The notes under the pieces were generated by a model. That model was not told the origin of the DNA. It made no database searches and saw only the letters and a list, made by a program, of their open reading frames with translations. This document shows, piece after piece, positions 8,616 through 18,461 of a DNA stretch of 64,000 nt; positions within the stretch are counted from its first letter, which is position 1; every line of letters begins with the position of its first letter. This stretch comes from Szabonella alba (GTDB lineage Bacteria > Pseudomonadota > Alphaproteobacteria > Rhodobacterales > Rhodobacteraceae). A program made the translations under genes and the position numbers. The DNA lies in the NCBI RefSeq assembly GCF_016765775.1, contig NZ_JAESVN010000002.1, forward strand, positions 594,445 to 658,444, written 5' to 3'.

Positions 8616-10058
8616 TCACAACCCCAGAAGCGTTTGAATCATGTCATCTACCGTGCTGATGACCCTTGCATTGGCGCCAAATGCCTGCTCGATCAGCAGC
8701 AGATCCTGCAATTCGCGGTCGCTGTCCACGCCCTGGGCCAGATGCATCTGTTCCAATGTCGCGGCCCGGGCCATGGCAAAACCGGCGCTGGTTTCAGCCT
8801 GCAGGCGCTGCGCCGAAAGTGTGGTGATGGTTGCATTTGCAAGATCCGACAGGCTGCGCCCTGCCGGGGGCAGCGGGCCCGTCGCGATGCGCGCGGCGTT
8901 CAGCGCGGTGCGAAGTTCCTGCAGCAATATGCCCTGCGCGGTGGGGCCGGGGGTCGTGGCGCCCAGCCCGTCGCGCAATCGCCACAGCGCGCCGCCCTGT
9001 GCCGGATCCGCCGCTGGCGCCAGCCGCAATCTTTGAGACAGGCCGACCATATCGGCCGGATCAAAGGCCGCGCCCTGATCGGTGAAAAGGCCCGGACCGC
9101 CCGGCGCGCGGGTCGGATCCAGCGCCGGATCCTGAAAGCGTTCCACCAGATCGCGCGCCATCGCATCCAGCAGGTCCTGCGCGCCGGGGGCCAGCACGTC
9201 GCGGATCGCCAGATTGGCGGCCAGCCGTCCGCCTGCCAAGGGGCCACCGTCATCACTGCGCAGAGGCTGACCGTCCAGTGTCAGACCCGACAGTGCACCT
9301 GAGGCCAGTGTCATGTCGGCTGTAATCACGCCAGCGGGGGTGAAGCCAAGTTCCCGTGGCTGCATATCGAGAAGCACCGCCCCGCCGGTGGAATAAAGCG
9401 CCACGCGCCCCTGCGCATCGGGCAGGCTGCGGAGCGGCACGATGGCGGCGACCTGATCAATCAGGATCTGCCGCTGATCCTGCAGGGCTGAACTGTCCCG
9501 GCGTCCCGCGCCCATCGCGGCGATATCGGCGTTCAACCGGGCGATACCGTCCAGAGCGTTGTTCAGGCGGGCGACATCCACCGCAATCGCGGCATCTGCA
9601 TCCATCCGCGCGGACTGGATCGCAGCGGCGCTGCTGCGGAACCCGTCGATCACGGAACCGGCCTGAACCAGCAGATCGGCCAGCCGCGTGTCGCTGTCGG
9701 GCAGGGCGGCGGCGGCAATCAGCGCCGCATCGAAACCGTCGATGCGGCCGGCCAGATTGCCCGGACCCGCCATCACATCGTCAAGCCTGCCATGGAAGGC
9801 GGCGCGCAAGTCCTGACCTTCCGCCATGGCGTGGGCCAGCCGCAGGTCGCGCAGCAGCAGCGCATCGACCTGCCGTGAGATGCCTTCAACCTGAACACCC
9901 TGACCGACCGTGCCATAATGCTGAGCGCCCAGCCGGATCTCGCGTCTTGCATAGCCTTCGGTCAGCGCATTGGCGATATTGGCCGAGATGACCCCGGCCC
10001 CGCGCGAGGCGGCATTCAGGCCCGACTGGGCGCTGGCAAGGGATGCGGATAATGTCAC
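8616..10058 (-). CDS. flgK: Flagellar hook-associated protein FlgK
   Basis: FlgK (HAP1) is the first hook-filament junction protein. The 480-residue protein has the rod/hook N-terminal motif (SLASAQSGLNAASRGAG then ISANIANALTEGYARREI) and the C-terminal helix (LLLIEQAFGANARVISTVDDMIQ) that identify the family. The middle is variable. It lies 22 bases after flgE and one base before flgL, in the canonical order flgE-flgK-flgL. Confidence 0.95.
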   Translation of the reverse strand: MTLSASLASAQSGLNAASRGAGVISANIANALTEGYARREIRLGAQHYGTVGQGVQVEGISRQVDALLLRDLRLAHAMAEGQDLRAAFHGRLDDVMAGPGNLAGRIDGFDAALIAAAALPDSDTRLADLLVQAGSVIDGFRSSAAAIQSARMDADAAIAVDVARLNNALDGIARLNADIAAMGAGRRDSSALQDQRQILIDQVAAIVPLRSLPDAQGRVALYSTGGAVLLDMQPRELGFTPAGVITADMTLASGALSGLTLDGQPLRSDDGGPLAGGRLAANLAIRDVLAPGAQDLLDAMARDLVERFQDPALDPTRAPGGPGLFTDQGAAFDPADMVGLSQRLRLAPAADPAQGGALWRLRDGLGATTPGPTAQGILLQELRTALNAARIATGPLPPAGRSLSDLANATITTLSAQRLQAETSAGFAMARAATLEQMHLAQGVDSDRELQDLLLIEQAFGANARVISTVDDMIQTLLGL

Positions 10059-10080
10059 GGCTCAGTCCTCCGGCTTGGGG

Positions 10081-11388
10081 TCAGCGTTTGATATTGGTGG
10101 TTTCCTGCAGCATCTCATCCACGGTCTGGATGACCTTGGCGTTGGAGGAATAGGCCCGCTGGGTCTGGATCAGGTTGGTCAGTTCCGACGCGACATCGGT
10201 GGTGGAGTTTTCGCGCGCATAGCCCACGACCGCGCCGGTCGGCCCCTCACCAGCGTTCCACAGAAAGAAGGAGCCGCTGTCGGTTGAGATCGAATAGGTC
10301 TGGTTGTTCAGCGCATTCAGCCCGTTGAGATTGGGCACATCGACCAGCGGGATCTGATAGAGCCTGCGGGTGAAGCCGGTATCATAGGTGGCGTTGATAT
10401 AACCGTTTTCATCCACCTCAACCGCCGTCAGATTGCCCACGGGCGAGCCGTTCTTGGTGATCGAGGTGGGGGCAAAACTGTCGGAAAGCTGGGTCAGGCC
10501 ATTGGCATCGCCCAGTCGCCCCAGTTGCACCGTCAGCGGGCCGCCGCCAAGGCCCAGTTCGACCGTGCCCGTTGCCGGGTCATAGGCGCCGCCCGACAGG
10601 GTGGTGACCGTGGCCAGCGTGCCGCCATTGCCACGGGTATCATCGAAGGTGAGTTCATATTCGCCGATCAATGCGCCACCCTGCGCCGAATCGCGGATCT
10701 GCAGGGTCCAGCGGTTCGAACTGCCGATTGCGGGCAGGATCGGGGTAAAGCCGACATCCAGCGTTTCGGACGTGCCCAGATTGCCGAAATATTCCACCGC
10801 CAGCGGCAGTGTATCGCCGCTGGCATCGGCAAGGGTCTGGGTGGCGGGCAGGTTTACGCCCAGTTTCAGGGTGGTGGTCGGATCGCCCGCCTGCTGATTG
10901 GCATTGATGGTGACCGGGCGCAGCCCGGCAATCGTGTCGCGGGGCAGCACGGGAATGGTGCCATCGGCATTGGCGGGCCATCCCAGCAGCACCATGCCTG
11001 ATTCAGTGCGCAGGGTGCCATTGGAATCGGGGCGGAACGAACCGGTCGTCGTCATGGTCAGGGACGAATTGGACAGACCTTCGGCCAGCCCGACCGACGG
11101 CACGACCGGCAGCATGCCCCGGCCGGACACCGCAAGATCCAGCGCATTGCCGGTGCCAACCAGCGCGCCGCGTTCGTCGATCAGCCGCGCGGTCGAGGCG
11201 CGCACCCCGCCCGCCGCATAGACCCCCGCGCCCTGTGCCTGAGTGATGACCATGCTGGCAAAATCGGCCGCGGCGCGTTTGTATCCATAGGTTCCGGAAT
11301 TCGCGATATTGTCGGAAATCGTCGCCAGCCGTGTCGCATTGGCGTTCAGCCCGGCAACCCCGGCATTTAGCGAGGAAGAGATTGTCAT
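10081..11388 (-). CDS. flgE: Flagellar hook protein FlgE
   Basis: FlgE polymerises into the hook. The 435 residues carry the N-terminal rod/hook motif (SLNAGVAGLNANATRLATIS, DNIANSGTYGYKRA) and the C-terminal LTNLIQTQRAYSSNAKVIQT segment. The central domains are divergent, as is usual. It is the first gene of the flgE-flgK-flgL-flgI operon and has a CtrA-like box about 60 bases upstream of its start. Confidence 0.95.
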   Translation of the reverse strand: MTISSSLNAGVAGLNANATRLATISDNIANSGTYGYKRAAADFASMVITQAQGAGVYAAGGVRASTARLIDERGALVGTGNALDLAVSGRGMLPVVPSVGLAEGLSNSSLTMTTTGSFRPDSNGTLRTESGMVLLGWPANADGTIPVLPRDTIAGLRPVTINANQQAGDPTTTLKLGVNLPATQTLADASGDTLPLAVEYFGNLGTSETLDVGFTPILPAIGSSNRWTLQIRDSAQGGALIGEYELTFDDTRGNGGTLATVTTLSGGAYDPATGTVELGLGGGPLTVQLGRLGDANGLTQLSDSFAPTSITKNGSPVGNLTAVEVDENGYINATYDTGFTRRLYQIPLVDVPNLNGLNALNNQTYSISTDSGSFFLWNAGEGPTGAVVGYARENSTTDVASELTNLIQTQRAYSSNAKVIQTVDEMLQETTNIKR

Positions 11389-11447
11389 TGGTTCGCACCT
11401 TTCTGCAGCATCGACCCGAGGTCACGGCCAAGGCTGCACGCTGCGGC

Positions 11448-11462
11448 TTAAGATCCGCCTAA
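11448..11462. promoter_or_regulatory. CtrA-type box upstream of flgE
   Basis: TTAA-N7-CTAA (TTAG-N7-TTAA toward flgE) matches the CtrA consensus at all but one base, with the exact 7-base spacer. It lies in the 98-base gap between motB and flgE, 60-74 bases before the flgE start. It is the second such site in front of a flagellar operon in this window. Confidence 0.6.
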
Positions 11463-11486
11463 TGCCTAAAATGCCGGTCATTCCGC

Positions 11487-12329
11487 TCAGCGGTCCCGGC
11501 GCAGCAGGACAATTTCCAGCCGGTTGTTGCGGATCGCCATGGCATTGGCGGTGACGGGCTTGCGGTCGGCATGGCCGGAAATGCGGCGCATCCGGTCGCC
11601 ATCGATGCCCGCCTGTGTCAGCAATTCGCGAAAGCCCTGCGCGCGGGCGGCGGAAAGATCCCATGCGGGATTGTCGATCAGCGTGATGGGGAAGGTGCGG
11701 ACATGGCCGTTGACCGCCAGCCCGTTGGTCGTGATGGCCAGAACCTCGGCCAGAAGCGCGGCGATATCGCGGGTGACGGGTTGGGGCCGGGCCGTCGGGC
11801 CGTCGAAAAGCGGTGCATCCTCAAGATCGAAGATCTCGATCACCAGCCCCTCATCGGTGACTTTCGTCACGACATGGCGCAGGGCGCGCTGCATGGTCAT
11901 GCTTTCGCCGCGCAGGGCGGAAAGCTGTCTTTCGATCGCGTCCAGCTGGGCCTGCAGGCGATCCTCCTCAACCGTGTCCTGATCGTTCATCCGGCCGCCA
12001 TCGGCCTCGGCCACGCGGGTGCGAACGCCCTGCGCCCCGGTGCCGTTCTGGGTATGGGCCTTTTGCGACATGACACTGTCGCCGCCAAAAGCGCCATCGC
12101 CGCCGCCCGAAATGCGGTTCACCGGAATGGTCGGGCTGAAATAGTCCGCCAGCCCCTTGCGCTGTTTTTCTGTCGTTGCATTCAGCAGCCACATCAGCAT
12201 GAAGAAGGCCATCATCGCGGTGACGAAATCGGCATAGGCGACCTTCCATGCCCCGCCATGGTGACCGCCACCCTTGATGACCTTCTTGCGCTTGATGATG
12301 GCCGGTCTGGCATTCTTCTGCCCGTCCAT
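11487..12329 (-). CDS. motB: Flagellar motor protein MotB
   Basis: MotB anchors the stator to peptidoglycan and provides the proton-binding Asp. The protein (280 residues from the ATG at 12329; a GTG at 12344 would add five) has a basic start (KRKKVIKGG), one membrane helix with the conserved channel segment KVAYADFVTAMMAFFMLMWLL (Asp near residue 28) and a C-terminal OmpA/peptidoglycan-binding domain (about 150-280, including LIDNPAWDLSAARAQGF and ISGHADRKPV). It is unlinked to motA, being upstream of flgE with a CtrA-like box between them. Confidence 0.94.
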   Translation of the reverse strand: MDGQKNARPAIIKRKKVIKGGGHHGGAWKVAYADFVTAMMAFFMLMWLLNATTEKQRKGLADYFSPTIPVNRISGGGDGAFGGDSVMSQKAHTQNGTGAQGVRTRVAEADGGRMNDQDTVEEDRLQAQLDAIERQLSALRGESMTMQRALRHVVTKVTDEGLVIEIFDLEDAPLFDGPTARPQPVTRDIAALLAEVLAITTNGLAVNGHVRTFPITLIDNPAWDLSAARAQGFRELLTQAGIDGDRMRRISGHADRKPVTANAMAIRNNRLEIVLLRRDR

Positions 12330-12393
12330 GGCACCACCCGTCACAACACCCGGGCATACCAGTAGCGCAGCGCGATGAAGCGCGGGTTAACCC

Positions 12394-12461
12394 TTCAAGA
12401 TCGCTTGAAATTCCGCAATTCTGCCATAATGGCGAAGGCGGCCCTGAAGATCAGGACCGCC
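12394..12461. terminator. Two hairpins upstream of motB
   Basis: TTCAAG-ATCG-CTTGAA (12394-12409) and a longer imperfect hairpin with stems GGCGG/CCGCC plus CCTGA/TCAGG (12437-12461) lie between the stop of the minus-strand gene at 12502 and motB. They could end transcription of the upstream gene. No strong T-run follows, so the call is tentative. Confidence 0.35.
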
Positions 12462-12501
12462 AACGGCCAGCACATGAGGGGCCCGGGAGCGGGGCCGTGT
12501 G

Positions 12502-13467
12502 TCAGGGGCCGACGCGCGCTTCGACAGGATGACGCAGAACCGGGTGATAGACCCGCAACCGGGCGCAGGTTTCAAAGCCGAGTGCGGCATAGTCGGACTG
12601 GAAGGCCAGCGCGTTTTCCCGCGTCAGGCCGCATTCGATGCGCAGCGGGCGCGGCATGCGTTCCAGCATCGCGCGGGGCAGGTCCGACCGCGCCACAAGG
12701 AAATCCGCCAGTTCACGCGGAGAGACATTGCGCACCCCGGTCAGGAACAGATCGAAACGCTGGAAATCGCGGTTCATCGCGACCAGCGGTGCGCGGTGAA
12801 AGCGGGCAAGGATCAGATCGCGGGTGGCGCGGTCCAGTTTCGAGGCTACGGCCCCGGTCAGCCGGCAGGGCGAAAGCCCCATCCGGCGCAGCGTCTCTGT
12901 CACCGCGGGCGGCACGGCGAAGGGTGCGCGATGATCGGCCAGCAGGTCATACAGCGCCTGACGCGGGTCCGAGACGGCAATGCGCAGCCCGGCAATGCGG
13001 CGCATCACCCCGCGCAGCAATTCGGCATCCGCGACCGAGACCGAGGACAGGATCAGACCGCCCGGACCGGCAAGCTCGGTCTCGATACCGGTGGCGCTGC
13101 GGTCGCAGGAGGTCACGCCCACGGGCGGCAGCCAGGCGGCGATGGCCTGCGCCAGTTCGCCCAGCCGGTCGCTTTCAACCGGTTGCAGCGAGACATCGAC
13201 CATCGCGGTTTCCGGCGTTTCGGGCAGGCTTACCGCCTCAAGCCGGACCTGCACCCCCATTGCAGCCAGCAGATTGGCCAGCCGTTTCGCATCGGCCAGC
13301 GGCAGTCTTTCGCACAGGGTCGAGGGCACCGAGGACAGCCGACGCGCGGCCTCTTGCGTGGGGATCTGAAGATGCTGCGCCAGTGTCGGCGCGGCAATCA
13401 GCATCGAGGGGCAGGGCGCCACGATCAGGATGCGCAGAAAATCTTCGACTCGCGCTTCGGACGGCAT
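12502..13467 (-). CDS. Uncharacterised protein upstream of motB
   Basis: I do not recognise this family. From the ATG at 13467 (preceded by GGAG at a suitable distance) the protein has 321 residues; an in-frame start at 13539 would add 24 unconvincing residues. It looks soluble, with no signal peptide or membrane helix. Features are an N-terminal helical segment (about 5-80, EDFLRILIVAP and DAKRLANLLAAMGVQV, the latter resembling ribosomal L7/L12-like ratchets), a Cys-containing central part and a C-terminal segment with RCGLTREN-like RIECGLTREN. Its position between flagellar genes and a catabolic cluster suggests, but does not prove, a motility role. Confidence 0.7.
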   Translation of the reverse strand: MPSEARVEDFLRILIVAPCPSMLIAAPTLAQHLQIPTQEAARRLSSVPSTLCERLPLADAKRLANLLAAMGVQVRLEAVSLPETPETAMVDVSLQPVESDRLGELAQAIAAWLPPVGVTSCDRSATGIETELAGPGGLILSSVSVADAELLRGVMRRIAGLRIAVSDPRQALYDLLADHRAPFAVPPAVTETLRRMGLSPCRLTGAVASKLDRATRDLILARFHRAPLVAMNRDFQRFDLFLTGVRNVSPRELADFLVARSDLPRAMLERMPRPLRIECGLTRENALAFQSDYAALGFETCARLRVYHPVLRHPVEARVGP

Positions 13468-13677
13468 GGTTCGCTCCGGGGATGACCTAGCGTAAAACAT
13501 GCCAAAATGCGGCCCGAATTTCCAGAGGCACCACGTCAATCGCGCGTCAAAACGCAGCGTCAGGGCGTCAAGAGACGCAAAATTCGTCCGCCAGGAGCCT
13601 TCCGCCCGAAATTTGCGGGCCGGATGACATCATTTGCGCGCATTTTCGTTTCAGGCGCGCGAATCTGCGCGATCCGC

Positions 13678-14829
13678 CTAAGGCGCATTTCGCGCCTGTT
13701 CCAGCGCCGGGATCAGGGCGGGGCAAAGGCGGTAGCGTGGCTTCAGGGCGGGCGGGGCGGCCCGTTCCAGCCGCGCGAGTTCCCTTGCGACAACCTCTGC
13801 CCCCCAGGACTGCGCGGCGGCAAAGGGGCCTTGCGGAAAGTTCAGCCCCAGCCGCAGGGCGGTGTCGATATCCTTGGCTGTGACTCCCCCCTCCTCCAGC
13901 AGGGTTGCGGCCTCATTGGCCAGCAGCGCCTCGATCCGCAGGGCAAGGGCCGGATCGGGCGCGATGGTGTCGGGCGGCACGGTGTCGGGCCCTGTGGGTC
14001 CGGTGACAAAGCCCCGGCCCGTCTTGCGGCCCAGATCGCCGCTGGCCACCTGCGCGCGCAGGGCGTCAAAGACGTGATAGCGCGGATGCCCGCCCATGGC
14101 GGCATGGATCTGTTCACTGGCGGCAAGGTTGATATCGGCCCCGATCAGGTCGATCAGCGCGAAAGGCCCCAGTCGGTAACCCGCCGCCCGCATCGCCGCG
14201 TCGATGGCAAGGGCGCTGTGACCTTCTTCCAGCAGGGCCAGCGCCTCGCCGTAATAGGGGCGGGCGCAGCGGTTGACGATGAAACCGGGACGGTCGGCAC
14301 AGTCGATCACCACCTTGCCCGCACCTTCCGTCAGCGCCCGGGCCACGGCCAGCGCCTGCGGATCGGCCCCGGTTTCGACCAGTTCGACCAGTTTCATCAC
14401 CGGGGCGGGGTTGAAGAAATGCAGCCCCAGCAAGCGGGCGGGTTCGGGCAGGTCCGCACGGATCGCGGCCACGGAAAGCGATGACGTATTGGTGGCCAGC
14501 ACCGCCTGCGGTACCGCCCCGGCAATGGCGTGGAACAGCGCGCGCTTGGCCTCGATCTGCTCGGCAATCGCCTCGATGACCAGTGCGCAGGGGGTGAAAT
14601 CCACAACGCTGTCAACGACCCGGATCCGGGCGCAAAGAGCGTCCAGCGCGGCTGCGGTCATCTTGCCCGCCGCCACGCGCGGTGCCAGTCCTGCCCGCAG
14701 CCGTTGCAGCGCCGATTGCCGCGCCCCGGCCTCGGTATCGGTGGCCAGTACGTCAAACCCAGCCGCCGCATAGGTCTGCGCGATGCCCAGCCCCATCACC
14801 CCCAGACCCGCCACGCCGATCACGGTCAT
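13678..14829 (-). CDS. 3-hydroxyacyl-CoA dehydrogenase family protein
   Basis: The enzyme oxidises a 3-hydroxyacyl-CoA with NAD. I start at the ATG at 14829 because GGGGAGGA lies directly upstream and the Rossmann motif GLGVMGLGIAQTYAAAGF then begins near residue 6. Other marks are NTSSLSVAAI, the catalytic His segment GLHFFNPAPVMKLVE, DRPGFIVNR and a duplicated C-terminal dimerisation region. The 383 residues are longer than the ~285 of simple 3-hydroxybutyryl-CoA dehydrogenases and fit PaaH-like members. It is divergent from the 2-aminobenzoyl-CoA monooxygenase gene and shares its palindromic operator, so it probably serves the beta-oxidation-like lower steps. Confidence 0.88.
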   Translation of the reverse strand: MTVIGVAGLGVMGLGIAQTYAAAGFDVLATDTEAGARQSALQRLRAGLAPRVAAGKMTAAALDALCARIRVVDSVVDFTPCALVIEAIAEQIEAKRALFHAIAGAVPQAVLATNTSSLSVAAIRADLPEPARLLGLHFFNPAPVMKLVELVETGADPQALAVARALTEGAGKVVIDCADRPGFIVNRCARPYYGEALALLEEGHSALAIDAAMRAAGYRLGPFALIDLIGADINLAASEQIHAAMGGHPRYHVFDALRAQVASGDLGRKTGRGFVTGPTGPDTVPPDTIAPDPALALRIEALLANEAATLLEEGGVTAKDIDTALRLGLNFPQGPFAAAQSWGAEVVARELARLERAAPPALKPRYRLCPALIPALEQARNAP

Positions 14830-14899
14830 GCGATCCTCCCCTGTCCCGTCGCTGCCCCGCCCTGCGCGGCCCGGTTCAGCCTGCCCTTTCGGGTTTAAA

Positions 14900-14915
14900 A
14901 TTTCAAGCTTGAAAT
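14900..14915. promoter_or_regulatory. 16-bp perfect palindrome, likely MarR operator
   Basis: ATTTCAAGCTTGAAAT is a perfect palindrome in the 136-base gap between the divergent 3-hydroxyacyl-CoA dehydrogenase and monooxygenase genes. The block CTTGAAATAATAA that forms its right half recurs at 28091-28103 before the ABC transporter. Size, symmetry and AT-richness match MarR-family operators, and a MarR gene is encoded 3 kb downstream. Confidence 0.65.
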
Positions 14916-14965
14916 AATAAAGCGGCGATGCCACTCTGGTCCTGTCGGGAACGGGAGGCGTCGTG

Positions 14966-17251
14966 ATGAAGGTTCTGTGCTTGGGGGGGGGTCCGGCGGG
15001 GCTGTATTTCGCGATCTCGATGAAACTTCGTGATCCCTCGCATCAGGTGACGGTGCTGGAACGCAACCGCGCCAATGATACGTTCGGCTGGGGGGTGGTG
15101 CTGTCGGATGACGCGCTGGCCCGGATGCAGAAGAACGATCCCGTCTCAACCGCGGCGATCCGGTCGCATTTCACCTATTGGGACGATATCGCCGTGGTCC
15201 ATGACGGGCAGCGCAGCGTGTCGGGCGGGCATGGCTTTGCCGGGATCGGGCGCAGGCAGATGCTGATCCTGCTGCAGGCGCGGGCGCGCGAACTGGGGGT
15301 CGATCTGCAATTCGAGACCGAGTTCCGCACGGCCGATGAATACCGCAGCGAATACGACATCGTCGTCGCCTGTGACGGCATCAATTCCGCCGTGCGCCGC
15401 GACCATGCGGATGTGTTCAAACCCGATATCGACATCCGGCGCTGCAAGTTCGTCTGGCTTGGAACGCATCAGAAATTCGATGACGCCTTCACCTTCATTT
15501 TTGAGAAAACCGAACATGGCTGGGTCTGGGCCCATGTCTATCAGTTCGATGCCGATACTGCGACCTTCATCGTGGAATGCCTGCCCGAGACATGGGACCG
15601 CTGGGCCTTTGAGGCGATGACGAAGGAAGAGACGGTCGAGACCTGTCGCCGGATCTTCGCGCGTCATCTGGACGGTCACGCGCTGATGTCGAATGCCGCC
15701 CATCTGCGCGGCTCGGCGGTCTGGATGCAGTTTCCCCGGGTGATCTGTGAGCGCTGGTATCACGGCAATATCGTGCTGATGGGGGATGCGGCGGCGACGG
15801 GGCATTTTTCCATCGGGTCCGGCACTCGGCTGGCCTTTGACAGCGCCATCGCGCTGGCGGAATACCTGCATTCCGAACCGACGATGGAGGATGCTTTCCG
15901 CCGCTATCAGGAGGAACGCCGCATCGAGGTGCTGCGCCTGCAATCGGCGGCGCGCAACAGCCTTGAATGGTTCGAAGAGGTCGAGCGCTATCTGGACATG
16001 CCGCCACAGCAATTCGCCTATTCCCTGCTGACGCGCAGCCAGCGCATCAGCCATGAAAACCTGCGCCTGCGCGATCCGGACTGGCTGCGCGGGATCGAGG
16101 ACTGGTTTCAGCAGCAGGCGGGCGGAACACCCGGCCGCGCGCCGATGTTCGCGCCGTACCGGCTGCGCGACATGCAACTGGCGAACCGTGTCGTCGTCTC
16201 GCCCATGGCGCAATACAAGGCGCGGGGGGGCTGCCCGACCGACTGGCATCTGGTCCATTACGGCGAACGCGCCAAGGGGGGCGCGGGGCTGGTCTATACC
16301 GAAATGACCTGCGTCTCCGCCGAGGGACGCATCACCCCCGGATGCCCGGGTCTTTATGCGCCGGACCATGAGGCGGCATGGCAGCGGCTGGTGGATTTCG
16401 TTCATGCCGAAACCCCGGCAAAGATCTGCTGCCAGATCGGCCATTCGGGCCGCAAGGGATCAACCCGGATCGGGTGGGAGGGGATGGACGCGCCGCTGCC
16501 CGCAGGCAACTGGCCGCTGCTGTCGGCCTCGGCCCTGCCATGGTCACCCGAAAATGCCATGCCCAAGGCGATTGATCGGGCGGATATGGAGGCAGTGACG
16601 GCGCAATTCGTGGCGGCAACCGAAATGGCGGCGCGGGCGGGCTTTGACATGATCGAACTGCATGCCGCGCATGGCTATCTGATTTCCAGCTTCATCTCGC
16701 CCAAATCAAACATCCGCACCGATGCCTATGGCGGCAATCTGGAAAACCGCCTGCGCTGGCCGCTTGAGGTTTTCGCGGCGATGCGCGCGGTCTGGCCTGC
16801 CGGAAAACCCATGGCGGTGCGGATTTCGGCCCATGACTGGCTGGGTGATGAAGGCGTGACCCCGGCCGAGGCGGTTGAGATCGCGCGGGCCTTCCATGCT
16901 GCCGGGGCGGATATCATCGACGTCAGCGCAGGCCAGACCAGTATTGAGGCGCAGCCGGTCTATGGCCGCATGTTCCAGACCCCGTTTTCCGACCGGATCC
17001 GCAATGAGGCCGGAATTGCCACGATGGCCGTGGGCAATATCACCGAGGCAGACCATGTGAATTCCATCCTGATGGCAGGGCGAGCCGATCTGGTGTGCCT
17101 TGCGCGCCCGCATCTGGCCGATCCCTACTGGACGCTGCGCGCGGCGCTGGCACTGGGCGATGAAGGTGCAGTCTGGCCGCAACCCTATGCGGCGGGCGCC
17201 GATCAGGCGCGCAGGCTGGTCCAGCGGTCGGCCGAGGCAATCAGGGCATGA
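14966..17251 (+). CDS. 2-aminobenzoyl-CoA monooxygenase/reductase (two-domain)
   Basis: This enzyme monooxygenates and reduces the ring of 2-aminobenzoyl-CoA in the aerobic CoA-dependent anthranilate pathway. The ATG at 14966 has GGGAGG 7 bases upstream; a GTG sits one codon earlier. Residues 1-380 form a flavoprotein hydroxylase domain with [11 protein letters not shown] and [17 protein letters not shown], like salicylyl-CoA 5-hydroxylase. Residues from about 393 form an Old Yellow Enzyme-type reductase ([48 protein letters not shown]). The fusion is the known architecture of the Aromatoleum evansii enzyme. Downstream genes follow with 4-base overlaps. Closely related bifunctional salicylyl-CoA hydroxylases are the main alternative. 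Confidence 0.88.
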   Translation: MKVLCLGGGPAGLYFAISMKLRDPSHQVTVLERNRANDTFGWGVVLSDDALARMQKNDPVSTAAIRSHFTYWDDIAVVHDGQRSVSGGHGFAGIGRRQMLILLQARARELGVDLQFETEFRTADEYRSEYDIVVACDGINSAVRRDHADVFKPDIDIRRCKFVWLGTHQKFDDAFTFIFEKTEHGWVWAHVYQFDADTATFIVECLPETWDRWAFEAMTKEETVETCRRIFARHLDGHALMSNAAHLRGSAVWMQFPRVICERWYHGNIVLMGDAAATGHFSIGSGTRLAFDSAIALAEYLHSEPTMEDAFRRYQEERRIEVLRLQSAARNSLEWFEEVERYLDMPPQQFAYSLLTRSQRISHENLRLRDPDWLRGIEDWFQQQAGGTPGRAPMFAPYRLRDMQLANRVVVSPMAQYKARGGCPTDWHLVHYGERAKGGAGLVYTEMTCVSAEGRITPGCPGLYAPDHEAAWQRLVDFVHAETPAKICCQIGHSGRKGSTRIGWEGMDAPLPAGNWPLLSASALPWSPENAMPKAIDRADMEAVTAQFVAATEMAARAGFDMIELHAAHGYLISSFISPKSNIRTDAYGGNLENRLRWPLEVFAAMRAVWPAGKPMAVRISAHDWLGDEGVTPAEAVEIARAFHAAGADIIDVSAGQTSIEAQPVYGRMFQTPFSDRIRNEAGIATMAVGNITEADHVNSILMAGRADLVCLARPHLADPYWTLRAALALGDEGAVWPQPYAAGADQARRLVQRSAEAIRA

Positions 17252-17997
17252 CGGGCGCGGGAATGAACAGGGCAGGCGGCAGACGGGTTTTGGTCACCGG
17301 CGGCGGTTCCGGCATCGGGCGGGCCATTGCGCGGGCCTTTGCCGATGCGGGCGACCGGGTGACGATCGCGGGGCGGCGGGCCGATGCGCTGGCGGAAACC
17401 GATGCCGGGCGCGGGATGGTTGCGCATGTGGCCGATGTCACGGATGAGGCACAGGTTGCGGCGCTGTTCGATGTGCCCTTCGATGTGGTGATAGCCAATG
17501 CCGGCGGCGCGGTCGCGGGGCGGATCGGTGGGGTGTCGCTGGCCGACTGGAATGCCGCGCTTGCCGTCAACCTGACGGGCACCTTCCTGACCTTCCGCGA
17601 AGGCCTGCGCGGCATGGGTCCGGGGGGGCGGCTGATTGCCGTCGCCTCGGTCGCGGGGCTGAAGGGCGGCGCCACGGTCCCGGCCTATGCGGCGGCGAAA
17701 CACGGGGTTGTCGGGCTGGTGCGGTCGGTGGCGCTGGATGTGGCGCGGCGCGGCATCACCTGCAATGCGATCTGCCCCGGTTTCGTCGAGACCGATCTGG
17801 GCCGCGCGGCGGTGGCAGCGGTGCAGGCGCGGCACGGGGTGACCGAGGCCGAGGCGCTGGCCGAGGTGGTGTCAGGCAATCCGATGGGCCGGATGATCGC
17901 GCCGGAAGAGGTGGCGGCGGCGGCGCTTTATCTGGCCTCCCCCGCCGCGGCCTCGGTCAATGGGCATGCGATGGCGCTGACGGGGGGGGAGGCATGA
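17248..17997 (+). CDS. Short-chain dehydrogenase/reductase
   Basis: A 249-residue classical SDR with [12 protein letters not shown] (NAD(P) binding, about 17-28), NAGGA, catalytic Ser in VASVAG, YAAAKHG (Tyr-Lys pair near residue 150) and the GFVETDL loop after CPGF. It overlaps the monooxygenase gene and the MarR gene by 4 bases each, so it is co-translated with both. In this context it may oxidise or reduce a non-aromatic hydroxy intermediate made by the monooxygenase; the substrate is inferred only. Confidence 0.9.
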   Translation: MTGAGMNRAGGRRVLVTGGGSGIGRAIARAFADAGDRVTIAGRRADALAETDAGRGMVAHVADVTDEAQVAALFDVPFDVVIANAGGAVAGRIGGVSLADWNAALAVNLTGTFLTFREGLRGMGPGGRLIAVASVAGLKGGATVPAYAAAKHGVVGLVRSVALDVARRGITCNAICPGFVETDLGRAAVAAVQARHGVTEAEALAEVVSGNPMGRMIAPEEVAAAALYLASPAAASVNGHAMALTGGEA

Positions 17998-18461
17998 CGG
18001 ACGCAATGCCCGATCCCCTGTCGAAACGGCGGCTGAAACTGTGGATCCGGCTGCTGGGCGTCACCCGCACCGCCGAGGCGCATCTGCGCGACCATCTGCG
18101 GGTGAACCATGACACGACCCTGCCCCGCTTCGACGTGATGGCGGCGCTTTGGCGCCGGCGCGAGGGCGTCACGATGAGTGAACTGAGCCGGATGTTGCTG
18201 GTCTCCAACGGCAATGCGACGGCGGTGGTGGACCGGCTGGAAAAGGACGGGCTGGCGCGGCGCACGCCGCTGCCCACCGACCGGCGCACCGTGCATGTGG
18301 CCCTGACGGATGAGGGGCTTCGCGCATTCGAGGCGCAGGCCGAGGATCATGAGGCAGCGGTCAACCGGCTTTTCGCCGCGCTGGGTGAGGCCGAGGTGGA
18401 GGCGCTGACCGCGATTCTGAAATCGCTGCGCCCCGGAAACACTGAAAAGGGGGCGGAATGA
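17994..18461 (+). CDS. MarR-family transcriptional regulator
   Basis: The 155-residue protein has the winged-helix MarR domain: [21 protein letters not shown] (recognition helix), then the wing [19 protein letters not shown] with the conserved DRR. It overlaps both neighbours by 4 bases in the 2-aminobenzoate operon. MarR proteins in aromatic-CoA operons usually repress their operon and release DNA on binding an aryl-CoA. The perfect palindrome at 14900-14915 is the obvious target. Confidence 0.93.
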   Translation: MTDAMPDPLSKRRLKLWIRLLGVTRTAEAHLRDHLRVNHDTTLPRFDVMAALWRRREGVTMSELSRMLLVSNGNATAVVDRLEKDGLARRTPLPTDRRTVHVALTDEGLRAFEAQAEDHEAAVNRLFAALGEAEVEALTAILKSLRPGNTEKGAE

